Origin: Lethocerus indicus
Lineage: Eukaryota; Arthropoda; Insecta; Hemiptera; Belostomatidae
DNA length: 64,000 bases
Assembly: GCA_019843655.1 (NCBI GenBank)
Contig: JACDQD010000004.1
Location: 7,936,001 to 8,000,000, forward strand
Direction of reading: 5' to 3'
In this document: in pieces, positions 1 through 13,740 of the stretch
Position numbering within the stretch: the first letter of the stretch is position 1
How the letters are laid out: the number at the start of each line of letters is the position of its first letter
Position numbers and translations under genes: made by a program
The notes under the pieces: model-generated
Told to the model about the DNA's origin: nothing
The model's database searches: none
Seen by the model: only the letters and a program-made list of their open reading frames with translations

Positions 1-1217
1 TGCATTCTCAAGTTTTCTGCTTGTGTTCAACGTTTAATTCATAATTGCGTGAAAGCCGTCGTCAACGGAAACCGACGTCTGATCGAGTTTTACATACGTT
101 ATCTCACATGTATCTTCTGTTCATCAATTTTTTTGAGAATATACAGTATATACCGATGTTAACATCTCGTTTTCTACGCTTCAACAAAATATTTAACTGC
201 AACTGAAAATATTGATTTGTAATTACATGTATTTGTAATTTGGGTGTGCTAAAAAAGTAATAAAAACAGAAGGATTCGCTAGCGTTTCCACCGGTCGGAA
301 TCTCATTAGAAACCTCATTTCGTCCCCTAACCCAGGTAAGGATTTAACGAGAAAATTTCTGCCTGACATAAACGAAAGGAGTAAGTCCAAGAGTGACGGA
401 CCAAATCTGTTTTAAAATCTGTTTTTTCGTTTAATCATTATGTCTTATCAACGTAGCTGTTAGACTTTGTGTAATTTCGAAAATCAATTCCCGATAAAAC
501 ACCCGGATGAGGGCTGTTTTAAAGCCTCGAAGGAAAACACTATAATTTAAAGAAACGCGCCTACCGAGATTTCAGACGCTTAGATTTAATTCAGGGAATT
601 TTCAGTGAAGATTCATGGGAGCAGCTGCGCTCGCAGGTGACTAGCTGCCAAGAATTTGGCACGATTTATTTGTAAAGCGAATTATGCTCGAATGTTTATG
701 GCCTATTTTGTGAAATAAGGTTCATTTTGATATCCCACTGGAGGAAATTTTCTCCGTAATTCCATAGAACCGCTGCCTATTTGCAAACATCCAATTTAAT
801 CTTGCATATAAAGACAGACTAATGGCACGAAAGCTGAGGTACATACTGTATAATATTACTTTGAATTCTTTAAAACGATACCCAATTCGCTCATAGGATT
901 CGGTCTTATAAGAGATATTTGAATGGAATTTAAAAGTAATTTGGAATGTCCCAATTTATAAACTGCCACCGCCGGTTGAATCACGTATCGAACGCGGTAT
1001 ATTCCGGGCACAAAATATTGGAATAAATTATCCCGCCTCCCCTCCGCGTAGCACTCCCAACGATTCCGATGTCGCTCCGCGGGCCAAATCCGTTTAGCGC
1101 GGTACTCGTACAACAGTTGCCGAATTTACAGCCGGCCGGGGAATACGCGCTCGCCAGTTGGGATGGGCCGACGCTTTAATCCCGTGTCCGAAATATAGAC
1201 ACAAAAAAAGGGGAGGG

Positions 1218-1248
<31 letters not shown>

Positions 1249-4200
1249 GGGAGAGAGAGAGGAGAGAGAGAGAGAGTGGGAGAGAGAGAGAGAGAGAGGG
1301 AGTTGGACGTGGAGCCGGGCCAAATTCGATAGGTACTATCAGGCGGGACGCCCTCCACTCATCGGATATTAATTATTGGCGTGTACGCCCTCTCAGCACC
1401 GCCTAGTGTTTAACAAAAACCGTATTCCACCCCCGCCACCTCATTCTTGGCAACAAATCCAGGCTCCCCGCCGACTGTTATTGAATGAATTATAGTTTTC
1501 CGAACAGTCCAGTTCCTCACAACAGAATGTCGTTTTATAGCTATAAATAAATGGCCACGTTCAAAATCTATTAGCTCATCCAAACGGTTTTTAAAATTAA
1601 CTGAATCGACATTAAAACATTCGTACAAAGAAAGTTCGTTGATCCAAGATTGTAAGTCGGAAGATTTGATAAGCGGAAACAGACGAAACGCTGAGCAGAA
1701 TTGAATTGATAAAAGAATCCTACAGATCTGTATTAATTTATGATATTCCCAACGTTCACAGACACCACCTAGTCGATCATACAAAACTAGTTGACTTATA
1801 ATAATTTCCTTCGCTGTTCTCTATAACTCTCTACTAGAAATTAAGTACTAAGAGATTTCTCTTGTGATATTGAGATGCCCCAGAGGAGGCAAATGATAAA
1901 ACCGGCAAAATGACGCGTTAAATATTATTTACAAATAATTATTCGTACCGAATATTTGAACATTTTGTGCGTTTTCAAAGAGCGATAAACTTCAAGGCTA
2001 AAATATGATTCTGGAGCTGATTTATTTAAAAAGAGGTATTTCTAGAAATAACCGACGTTCCTACAAAATATTATTTATGCTTATTAGATGTGGCATGGAG
2101 AAAGGATTGTTCGAAAAATAAATTAAATGTCAAAACGGTAATAGAGAGGAAATAGAGAATAACTTCCAACTTCAAGGAACTTACATAAACAGAGCTGGCG
2201 ACGGCGAGAAAGCGAGCAGTACTGCCCAAATCTAAGAGTAATCAATAAAACTAATCCTTAAGTGGGGCAGTCAGCGGCACTCGTTCCGCGGTTCTTAGCG
2301 TCGGAAATAATTTACATATTTTTTATCCTAATACCGTCAACCTCACTGCTATATAGATTTGTTCTCCCCTATTTTTACTGCCTCCATGTACGACGGCGCC
2401 GTACAATACCTTTTCAAACACCATTCCGCTACCCGACCCCTTTAAAATGCACTTATCCTTTGGCCAAATGGTAACCACATCTTGAAGTCCCGGAGCGCAA
2501 ATGGTACTGCCACTCTACATCCTCTCGTCTAGAGATCAAAAGCTACGGAGACAACCTGATTGAGAAAGTTTCATAGCAGTTATATACATTCTATAAAGTG
2601 TCATTGGATCTTATTCACTCTACGTCGCGTGTCAGAAACAATACCAAATCAGAATGTAATTATCTGCTACAAAACTGTACATTATCTTTCGGAGATTTGT
2701 TTTTAAAAAATCATGTCATTCCTCGAAATTCAAATATACGAGATGTATTATCCACAAATAGGAAAAATGTATTTCATCCTAGTAGTGTACTTAAGATTTG
2801 GTAGTAAATAAGCTAGAACTGAGGATATAACAGACCATTATATAATATTTCGATTTCCCTAGCTTCTTCCTGCAATTTCGTGGAACCCAAAAATTTGTCT
2901 TCCCGATTTGTATTCTTCAATTCTTATAATATTAACCAAATCACTTATTACTTTTATACTAGGAATTCAATATTTACACACGCTCTATCGGAACTATTCC
3001 ATCCAGATCATGAGATACTAAAATAGATCTGCAAAGCGTATAGATCTGTTGGTCGACCTGAGAATTGTATTGGGAGGAGTGGTTGGGGTTGACAGGTCGC
3101 ATAATGCCCGACGATTAATTCCGCCGACCTGGGCGAAAACCTCGTACCTCCGCACACGCACAGGCACTGGCCCACACACACACACGGCCTGCAGCAAGTA
3201 CGCTCACGGCCAGAGACAAGCGGGTACTTCATTACGGTTCCGACAGTTACGCCCCCGGGGGATTATCGCAGGGATTATTATCATTAGAGCGGCGAGGCGG
3301 GACCGGGGCCCAGCACACCTGATAATTAAACCCCGCCAGCCACCCCCAACAAATGAAAAATGCCGCACGTACGAATTTTACGGTCAACTTTTACTCCTAC
3401 CCGCCTTGGAGCACCGTCAAGTTGGCTTTTACGGCTTCCGTTTTCAAATGGACGGCGTGTTGCACTGAAATTAAATCGTTTCTGTACGAGTTACGGGCAA
3501 GAGAATTCCCGGTTTTTAATGCACGGAATTAAGAAAGTAAGTAAACCTGTCCAAAAATAAAGTAGGTCCATAAAGTAGGAATCCTTTACTCGGGAGTTGC
3601 TTTACACGGAAGTTTGCGATTTCAAAGAGAAGATCAGAATATGAAACGAGTTTTGAGATGTCTAGGAATGCGAGTAGGTTGTAGAAGTATAAAATATTCA
3701 ACTTGATTCTTCATACAAATATTAAAGTAGTTCGAGGAAGGATTAGATTCAATATAATGAAACTATGCATGAGGTTTAAAATATGAAATAAACCTTCCAA
3801 TGTCTTCAAACGTTCATATTATTTAGCTAAATATTATCCATAATATCATAAAATACATGTATTATAGAACCTAAAATATGGTGGGAAATTGCGAAAAAAA
3901 CACTTATGTAAAAATGGGACAGTCTTGTCTTTCGTGACACCACTATATGGAAATAATTTATCTGTCCACCCCCGGTGTAATCCAGCAAGCTTTCATTACT
4001 AGTCCTCTCTATGACGCTAAGTCAAACCGGTCGCAATTAAAAGATATAACCCCGGTGTGTGTCGCTAATTTATTAAACGAATATTCTTTCTCCCTAATGC
4101 ATAATCGTCACACAAACATCAAATTGCCGAGAGAGATCCACGATCTGAATCTAGACTACCCATTTTTAGACACTTTTTTTGTAGGTCGATTATTATTTGT

Positions 4201-7200
4201 TAATAACGCATTCCTGTTCCTAAAATCTGACGATGTAGAAAGAAAAGAAAACAATTACGTCCTAAAAAGGACAGCCTACTGAAATAGGAGTGACGTAATA
4301 ACTGTCAGTTATATGTAATGCAATTCAGGTCAGTCACTCGAAAACAATTACAATGTAATTGGGTAAAAAATTGTTTCATAACTACGACAATGAATTAGTC
4401 CGTGAAATATAGTCAAACAATTCAGATACATAGCTGGACTTTAGATATGAAATGAATTATACATTTGCATTAACAATGTCGAGGATCAAGAGATATAGGC
4501 TTATTTTGAAAACACTTTCTTCTTAGTATCTCTCGGTCCGTCCAAGTTCACGGAAACAGTTGAAAAAGTCTCGTAAAAATCTTCTGCCAGTGTCCAATTA
4601 AAAGTATCCCGTCGATATTTAAATTTGAACATTGAACGAAACGAACAGAACGAACATTGAATTGAAAAGTTGCAAAATCGGTGACAAACAGATTCTGTAC
4701 CGTGTATGATTTATTTTTAAGGTATCTTGCCACTAAATAGGTATAGTTTCTTGGCCGATATTGACGGTGCGAAAACAAAAACGAAATACTCCGTAACAGT
4801 TGAGCTTGATTGAAGAGGAAGGGGGGACACATTTGACAGTCAAATGGAAAATGTAAATAAGCATTGGCGCCAATATTAACACTCGGGCTAATCCAACGCC
4901 GCCCACTGGTCGAATGGACCGATTTGGGTAACGTTCAGGAGAAATATTCGGCTGGCATGACGGTAATTAGGTACGACCAGACAATTCAACAAAGGTGAGT
5001 ATTAATGAGAAATTACGACCAATCGGGTAAACCAGTGTCGCCTCAATTCTAGTACGCAATCGATTCTGATCAATGCGGTTCAATCGTCAGCCTAAATACG
5101 ACTATTTTGTTAACTTGAAGTTTAGAAATTTTACAAGTGGGAATAAACAATTACTACGCTACTTTAGTAGCGAACAAATTACGCTGTACTTTAGAATAAA
5201 ACAATTATCAGAAGCACCCTCCTTTTCTTTCTTTACTGGGCGGCACTAAGCGTATAGCGATTATCGCTTTTAAAGTTTACATTAGTATACAAAATGTGAT
5301 AATGAGGCAACGAAGTGATTTTTAATAATAAATACTAATTATTATTCCAGAAACATCGGGTGTTATGACGAGCCTAAAGATAAGTTCAGTTTAACGACTG
5401 GCCAACTTTGGGGCACTTCGGGCCAATCATCTGGATCAGTGTCTCCAACTTTTAAAAGTTAAATAATTTAAGTAAGAGTTAAATTAACATCCGAAATTAT
5501 GGGGGCATCGCGTAACGAAGAGATAAAAAAATCAAAGGTGCGCGCCTTGGATTTTTATCATTTATACACCAACACTGATAAAGCGGTGTAATTTTGTTAG
5601 GATCGATGAAGAAATTATCTTGGCCGTCGACAAAAACAAAATCAGATACAATCAACTGGGTCCGCAATTAACGATTGCAAAAGCCGTATAGTCAACGGGG
5701 CGATAGGGGAACAGGAGGATTAGAGCCCTTGTCGTACGAAATTAGAGTGAATTCCATTATCTGCATTATGGCCGGTGACTGAAAGGGAAGAGCGAATCGT
5801 TCATTAAACGTTCCAATATATGCAATAACGTCCGCTCGAGTGAGCGCTGCGGCCAAACCGTTAACGTCAAACCTGTCCGGCACAATTGAATCGCCCGCAT
5901 TACCAAATCTGTTTATGATGGAATTACTGAACGGTCCCAAAGTGGACGGCGTCATTCGAATTAAGCGAACAAGCAGAAAACAATGTTTGTCGCCAAGTGC
6001 GCTCATTCGAAACGTATGCTGGTGAAAACAACCCTCGGCCTAGGCAAGATACAGAGACGGCCTCGGCTTCTGGTAGTACTAACTCAACCGTCAGCTATGA
6101 AATCGGTATCGCTCTCGGTCCTGTCTTTCTATGTGAAATAAAGCCGCTAAATTAACGGCTGGTTAATGGTGCTTAAATCTATCTAATTGAAAAACCTTCG
6201 GTAATATGTATTCATTATTTTACCCAATACAGTACACATGCATCCCATACATGCCAGAAACCTTGTATTTAAATTATGACAAACACGCTTACGCCAATTG
6301 GTTGACACAAAACGAACGTGCCATCGTTTCGGTCATATCCGCGCCGTCATAAATCCTGCGGTTTATTTGAATACCGTCAATTTTTGTAAACTACCGCCAT
6401 CGTCGGACATTCGTCACGGAATGCTGAACGCGCGTTATAAGCGTACTTCCCCTTCCTCCCTCCTACAGTTTCGGTAAGTACCACCTCCTCGTTTGACTAT
6501 TCAATTCCCTCGGGTACTCGGAATAAAGTCACGAATGTCGGAAAGTGAATCCTCCTCCTCCTCCTCCTCCCCGGGCCTGGTCCGGGGGCCCATCTACTTT
6601 ATAGTCGGACGATTCGGGCGCGTTTGCTTCTTTTACGGGACTAGAGCCGCTTATTTCTCGCGGGAAGGAGGGCAGTCCAAACTCACCCCCACCCCTCTTA
6701 TGCGCTTTTATCACCAGGGGGACGAAAAGGGAGAAGGGCAATTTCCGCAATCGGAACGAAATTCGGGCCGTCCGAGGGGTATTGGGGTAGAGGGGGTGCC
6801 CAACAACACTGCTGGGAATGAGAGTTAAGTCGGATGGGGCCCCTCACCCCCTGCCAAACTGCAACCGTTTGGCCCTAAGCTCTAGGGAATAAACTGTGCT
6901 TTAAAACAGTTCTTAATAAAGATGCGAAGTAACCTACTTCGGAATGTGACGCATAATTACGGAGTTTAATTATAGTACGAAACATTTAAGGATGGACATT
7001 AGTAATAACAATGTCACTAAGGAAGGAATAAAGTACGTTCGATATGTTATCATATGGATTATGCGCGACAAACTGGAATGCACTGAACGGGTTATGTAAA
7101 TTGTAGAATGTATAAACGATGGAATAAATTATTAATTACAAGTATACCTATAACGGAAAATATTTCTGATCTAACGCAAAACGCTACGACACTTAAGCGC

Positions 7201-9486
7201 CGGCAAAAGTTGGAGTACGTCGAAAGACGTAAGTTGAAACCCACAATACTCGAGTACTTCAATTTTAACCTCCCTACCCCTAAGATAGGGGGAACCGACA
7301 GGTAGGCAAAGCGGTGCGGGGAGAGAAGTAGGAACCCGTGATAAAGCCATGTGCACTGCGGGTACACCGGGTGAAGGGAGGGGAAACAAAGATAGTTACT
7401 CGAAACTTAATTTAAACTTAGTTTCCCAATAGCGCGGGGGCAGAGAAACGTGCTTTATCTGGAGGTGGCTGAGGGTCGAGCGCCCTCGAGCGGCGTCGTT
7501 GAGGAATTCAAAGGGTGAGGGGCCACTCCCGGCCCAAATCCCCGAGTACAATTCGGTCCCCATCCTCCCCCCTCAACCCCCCCCCCCGGGGCACAACGGC
7601 TTCCGATCCCCAACAATCTCTGAGGAGGGAGAACCTACTAGGTTGTCACACCTGCGGTTAAACTGCCAACTTATGGCCTATTAAACGTGTACGTACGTGC
7701 TGTAACTCCAGTAGAAGTTGGATGTTAGGCGATAGAAAAGTTACACGATACTAATTTTAAAATAATTAAAAAATGACAAAATTCGGGTTTCCGAAAATTT
7801 CCATTTATTAACTTAAAGTAAGAACATTTATAGACAAAAATATAAGGAGACATTTCATTTATTTATTGGCCATTCTATCATATCATAAATTGTAATTTGA
7901 AAGTAGTAAAAAAAAAGTATAAGTGGGGCACTATACAATACGTTTTATTCATAGTCATTAACTGTTCCAACTTCAACTTCGATTATTCAGTTCGTTCCAT
8001 ATGTGGAAAACTGCCTTTCACTGTCATCTTAAAACAAAATTTTCGTTGGGACTTATTTCAACTGGCGAATCACGTATTGGCTATTTTTGTGAATTAATAA
8101 GAAGATAGTTTAAAATACAATCTCAAAATACGAAGTGTGCAACCCAACAGGTTCGGTTCGAGTAAATCTGCGTCTGGACTAATGTGCAGGCCCCAACCCC
8201 CCCACCCAGGGGCATTCAGACCACGGGGCTAAATCCCAACAATATACGACCCCTAGATTTGTCGCGCCTCTGGTTTTCAGGATAACCTAGCTTTATTGTG
8301 GCCGTAAAAAGGGTCCCGCAAGGCCGGGGAGGGAGAATCGAATCTGTAGTTTTTCTAATAGAAACGATATATTTGTTAAAAAGATGTCCGCAGTTAGTAT
8401 CAATTTTGTTTCGTGTAACGATAAATAATTACTTATCTTTTCTGGTTATAACCGAAACCGATAAATCTCGTCACCTAAAATTTACTGGTACACAAAGTAT
8501 CTATTTGAAACACTTCAAGAAGTATCCATTTAGTCTTCAGCTCGGTTAAAATAAATTGGTACCGACAGAACGTTCCATTTCTAGCCATTTCATATATCTA
8601 CCTAAAACTTTTTAATCGGTATACGTGAACAATACGTACAAAATAAATATTAAATTTGATAAAGTACCCATAGTGCAAATGAACGGCCCTAACTGCCGGA
8701 CACCACGACAGGTGTCAAGCCCGTGAATAATTGTTAACTTGAAAATTGATATTATTTCCGTAACAATCGGATCTGTTTTATGGGCTATAAAGTTTAATAA
8801 TGACTCAAATCACTTAATAACGCGGTTCCAAATCGAAATGATTATTCACCTGAAAGAACAGTAATTAATTATCACAGTTCGAGTCATAACCGAAAATGGG
8901 ATGTATGATAATACGATTCAACGTTTAAATGGTACCGGCAGCATTCCTGGTCTGGTTGGCGGAATAACGAATGAGACATCAATCAAATATAATTGTTTTC
9001 CCTCCCGGGTCCCGCCCCACTCACTACACTATAAGCAGCATTCATGCAAACCGTATGTAGATGCTAATCAACAACCGTTACTTTGATAGGGCGTCTGTAT
9101 ACATACTGTTCTACATGAAGAGCATACAAATCCATCGGTGACTTCAATTCCATTAAGCTAAATCAATTCACTTACAATCAGCCTGTTTTACAATTAGTTT
9201 CTTGTAAGAAATTTGAGACCGAGGAATTTCGGTATTAATATTTTTAACCGGATAAAAAGAAATAAGGTCATTACATTATTAAAATATCACATTTATTTAA
9301 GAAAAACAATTTTTTCATCAAATATAACTGTAGAGAGAAATCTACACTAAAATTACAAATATTTTCGGTGTACTTGTTTGGTTCCACAAGAGCGGACAAA
9401 TAATAATTATTTGTTTAATGACTGAAATTATAATACATTTTCGCTAAATATTAAAGCGATTGTAATAATGAACATTCAATATTAAA

Positions 9487-9490
<4 letters not shown>
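1..9490. other. Gene-poor DNA with CpG-rich islands
   Basis: I find no exon chain, conserved domain or RNA gene here. The open frames (longest 139 codons, near 3.05-3.47 kb) lie in GC-rich patches, often open on both strands, and none shows a recognisable protein. Visible structures are a purine GA microsatellite (about 1,211-1,301), a short CA run (about 3,174-3,186), a CTC triplet run (about 6,550-6,571) and GC/CpG-rich islands near 1.0-1.4, 3.05-3.45, 6.4-6.9 and 7.4-7.7 kb. The islands could be regulatory elements or unmethylated patches. That is inference. Confidence 0.5.
1211..1301. repeat. GA-rich microsatellite
   Basis: About 90 bp of almost pure (GA)n with interspersed GG. It creates artificial low-complexity open frames (Arg-Glu or Ser-Leu repeats) on both strands, which should not be annotated as genes. 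Confidence 0.95.

Positions 9491-9537
<47 letters not shown>
9491..9537. repeat. (TA)n microsatellite
   Basis: An uninterrupted TA dinucleotide run of more than 20 units in an AT-rich context. Confidence 0.95.
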
Positions 9538-9539
<2 letters not shown>

Positions 9540-12500
9540 TATATACTACTATATACTGAATATATACATATATACAGAACCGCGAGGATTATTCGAGGAT
9601 TTTAAACGAGGACCATTAATTCCTTGGAATTTTCGGAGCTTATGTCTCTGAAATTTTGTATTAATATTCGACCGATTCAACATGAAATGCGCGTCGCCCT
9701 ATTGTGAGTATCGGTACGGGAGAGTGAGTCGAACACTAGATCCCGTGGGTAAATACTAATATAATCTTGACCGGGATTTATGCTCTCCCGCCGGCGGTGC
9801 CCTGCAAATTCCCAACCGTTCCGTTCCACGCAGGCCCCCCGCCGACCACGGTATTGCGGTCTCACATATTAATCCGGTGTTCAAAAGCAGCTAGATCTCT
9901 CTTGGCACAAAGAGACGAGCCGAGTCTGATTGCAGAGCCCCAGTGACAAATGACCGCCGGCTCGTAATTAACGCGACCCCGCCTCGGCAGTCGGACCAGC
10001 CCGCACACCGCCCTATCCCGGCTTAATCCCCCGACCGCCCCGCACCCACCTACCGGTTTCGAAAAACCAGTCTCACGGCCCACATCCACGCTAAATACAA
10101 ATTAATTCGGGAAAACATAATTCTCTTCTAGGTTCATGATTTAAACGTATGTCTCTCTCCTAGTCACTAAAGTGAAATTATGGGAAACGTGAAACGATGG
10201 CAAAATTGAGAAGTGCGTATAATGACTAAGGAAAACTACGTCCTGCTATTTCTAATCCCCTCTAGATTGTAGATGTAATTGTAATCTACGAATAAACTCG
10301 TAAATGAGCTTCGGGAATCAATTCTTTATTATGTGCGAGTAACGGTTGCTTAGTGTCTATTGTGCCTAATTTTCCAATAATATAAGTCCGTGTTTACTTC
10401 AGGACTCAATTATTATATTCTTCCGTTCAAACGCGAGATATAATTAGGTATGCCGTCCTATCGGAAATATTAGTACACTGTCGACTCGCTGTAAGTCAAG
10501 GTCAAGAATTATATAAACCAAATTATTATTAGAAAAGATCGTCCAGCGGACTGAAACGCCGTCGTCGTACATTTTTAGCGAAAATCCCGTAACACCGAAA
10601 AATTCGGCCGCTTTTTGTTTCGAGTTAGGGCCACAACATTTGCCCTGCAAAATTCTGAAATCGTCGGGGGCGTGGGGAGGATGGGTAAGAGTCCCGGGGG
10701 AACCGACAAAACCAGGGACTGTTAGAAGGGAAAGGAATTAAAACAGGGGAACGAGGAAAAGCGTGCCACCCGGGAACCGGCTTTTCTCTAATTTGTACCG
10801 GGGCAAGCTTATATCCATGAGGCTTAGAGACACCGAGAGAGAGAGAGAGAGTGAGTAGGGGGGGGGCCCGGATGTTGCCGACCGTGAAAGCGGACTCCTT
10901 CACTCGGCTTCGTGTTAGCTGAATCCCAAATAAGAGTCGGCCGAAAAACTACAACGCGTCTCCCACAAGTTCGGCCTCCCCTTTGGGAGTGGTGTTCCCC
11001 AATCCCCGTTTCATGGCCCCTTCCTTAGAACGATTGCATTCCGTGTATTTTCATCTGGAATAAAGGCCTATCCCAGCATACTATCGTGGCATGCGATTTT
11101 CTGTACACATGAAACTTCCAAACTAATTATTAATCCTTAATTATAAAGTCTTATAGTGTAAGGTTAAAACCTACAATTAATTAAGTCCTGACAAAATGCT
11201 ACCAAATCACCGAAACTGAAGATCGTAAGCAGGATGGTACACCAAACCTTCTTGGAACAGCCATCAGAAATTAATCCACACAAACTCAATGTTAACAATA
11301 GCACACTGGTATTGTAATTAAATAAAATAAGCCACGTTTTCAGGTAATAGTGACCGCATTAGAGCTTTTATAAATCCAATTAAAACAACCATTACAATAC
11401 ATTAGAGTTTACCACGATCTGATTTTATTTATATGTCGGCACGCACGCAGTGCATTGTCCTCATTTATTTTTCCCATTTTCTCCCCTTTACTCTCTCCTA
11501 TAGGGGGCACTTAAAATCAATTGTATGGACCATTAAATTAGAGTACGTGTGGTAGGGTTTCTTACAAGGCGCGGTTTCGTTTGAAGCCGGCTATGAGATC
11601 GCCGATAACGAAATTACAAGTAGCAAGTTTAGGTAGGAATTCTCTTTTCTTAGGTTCTCTTATTTTTAAATAAGAATAAGAATAGAATATTCTAATTTTG
11701 GAAGATATTCCAAAATGAGAGAATATGGATGTATATAACAGTGTTTTTAAAGCGTGTCTTATTTTGTATAATACATTTGGGGCTCCTTTGCGCTCATAAC
11801 GCATTCCAGTTTTAAATTTTGCAAGTTCCAACTCCCAGTCCCGCATCCCTACCGTCTTCTGTGAATAACACATGTGTTCCTTCTAGACTAAGTAATCAGA
11901 AAGTCGTCCGAAAGTCCGTATTAATAAAGGAAATCTATTAAGGACTCACCACTGTTCCGGGCTTTTTGACAGGAAGTAAAATATTAATCTCACCGATTTT
12001 AACATCCCGCCTTTATCGCTAACTATTTTCATTGATGTCAGTTTAATCATCAGAAATTTAAAATACCCGATTCTCTTTTCAACTCGACTGAATTGAGCTC
12101 GTCCAAAGTTCATGAATTCAGACGAATCACTTAATATTCCTCGGGGGAGCACTTTCGACGGCCCGACAAGCGGTATTTTTCCGTTAAGGAATTTTGGCAT
12201 TGGTCCCCCAAGCCACTGCCCGTATAATTGCCTTCTATTCTATTCCATTCCCGGTCTCCAATTCTCCTTTTTGTTGTTTAAATCAATAGGGGCAAAGGTG
12301 AACCTCGGCTCGGCAGCTGAAATTAATGAAATCGTGTTCAATATTAAGATCTCCGAGCATATTGCGGTGCGCAATTAGCGGCTGCCCTTTAACGAACTGG
12401 TTTATACATTAGATAAGTTATTAATAGAGATGTCCGCCATGTAATATTTTATAAATAAGGTACTTTATAATGAGGTTAATAAAAATCATTACTTATTACA

Positions 12501-13575
12501 TGGCGATGTTTCACAGCTTTGACTAAGATTTTTGCAATTGTACTAATAATAACTAATATATAATTGGTCGTCTTTTAAGCTGTAATAACTGTGATGCTCC
12601 CCAAAATTACTAATCATTACTACAACTAAAATCACCAATTCGACACATTAGTGTAGAGATTATGTCGATATGATCGAGCAATTTGTCGGCAGATTAAATT
12701 GGCGCCGCGCCAGAATTATGGAATATTTCTCAATTACCGGATCATCAATCACCATTCATAAAAATGAAAAGGGTTGAAGCTCTTTCAAAACTTAGGGCGG
12801 ACCATCAGGTCAGCCTACGGCAGCTCATATACATCAATGATGGACAGTACCTTTTGAATATTTTTCTTCTCCTATGGCGAGTTATTGCTATTATATATAC
12901 TACTTGGTTGCAAATAAAAAAAAATTATTGTCAGCGTATTCTGACGCGAGAATTTTTGTTTCACTAATTTTTGTCTCGATTTACGAACTTACAGTGAAAC
13001 TTTCACTTTCATTAATACATTTTTGCACGTATTGAAAAAAATAACCTCTTTCTGCAAGGAAGAAACATATAGATGCTTGTAATATATTATAGAAGTTATA
13101 GGAAAGTTAGAAGGACGTGGGACCGCCGGGGATTTAAGATCGTAATATGACTCATTTAACACAATTAACGCTTAACAATCAAAGGACCGTTTCATATTCA
13201 AAGCGTAGAAATAACAAATAGAGCATTGGGCATTAACAGTGATTGGGCATTGACAGATCCCTGACCCAGGCTTAACGGAAGGCCACTTGAATCAACTGTT
13301 CGCAGTTCAAAAAGAGGGCAACAACCACGTAATTATGTGCCTGTTTAATGAAGATCATTCGCCTGTAATACATTGCTTTTGAATTACTAATTATTAATCG
13401 GTTGTATAAATGATGCAAAAGTCATTAGTATGTATTGCAAAATTTACTTAAACGTTTGTGAGTTACAGAATGATAAACCTCGAAATTCCTACCTAATCTA
13501 AAACAGGTACTATTTGATAAATTCTGCTGTAACTATGCAATTTTTTTCTTCCTCCCGAATAAAACCACGCAGTAT
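9538..13575. other. Gene-poor DNA with two GC-rich islands
   Basis: No supportable gene. Two CpG-rich islands (about 9,680-10,100 and 10,620-11,010) stand out from AT-rich surroundings. The open frames in them are short and have no recognisable domain. A direct duplication of a 16-bp word containing attgggcatt occurs near 13,225-13,256. Confidence 0.5.
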
Positions 13576-13740
13576 AAAATTATGTATCCTTCTTGCCCTA
13601 TACATATCAATGATGTGTGAAATATTGGCGATTGTTACTCGTAATATATATATCCAATTTTAGTACCTTCATTACGAGTAACAATCGCCAATATTTCACA
13701 CATCATTGATATGTATAGGGCAAGAAGGATACATAATTTT
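13576..13740. mobile_element. Perfect 70-bp inverted repeat (MITE-like hairpin)
   Basis: The segment 13,576-13,645 is the exact reverse complement of 13,671-13,740, with 70 of 70 bases matching by eye. A 25-nt AT-rich spacer separates the arms. The arms end in AAAATT / AATTTT and are flanked by TAT on both sides, which could be a short TA or TAT target duplication. The structure fits a very young non-autonomous DNA transposon, and a transcript would fold into a long perfect hairpin able to feed small-RNA pathways. An inverted-duplication artefact of library preparation or assembly would look the same. There is no coding capacity. Confidence 0.75.

Noticed and set aside
1126..1406. Ser/Leu- and Arg/Glu-repeat frames
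   Set aside because: They are translations of the GA microsatellite.
5692..6025. Opposed open frames of 104 and 61 codons
   Set aside because: They overlap on opposite strands in a CpG-rich patch, with no recognisable product and no splice evidence.
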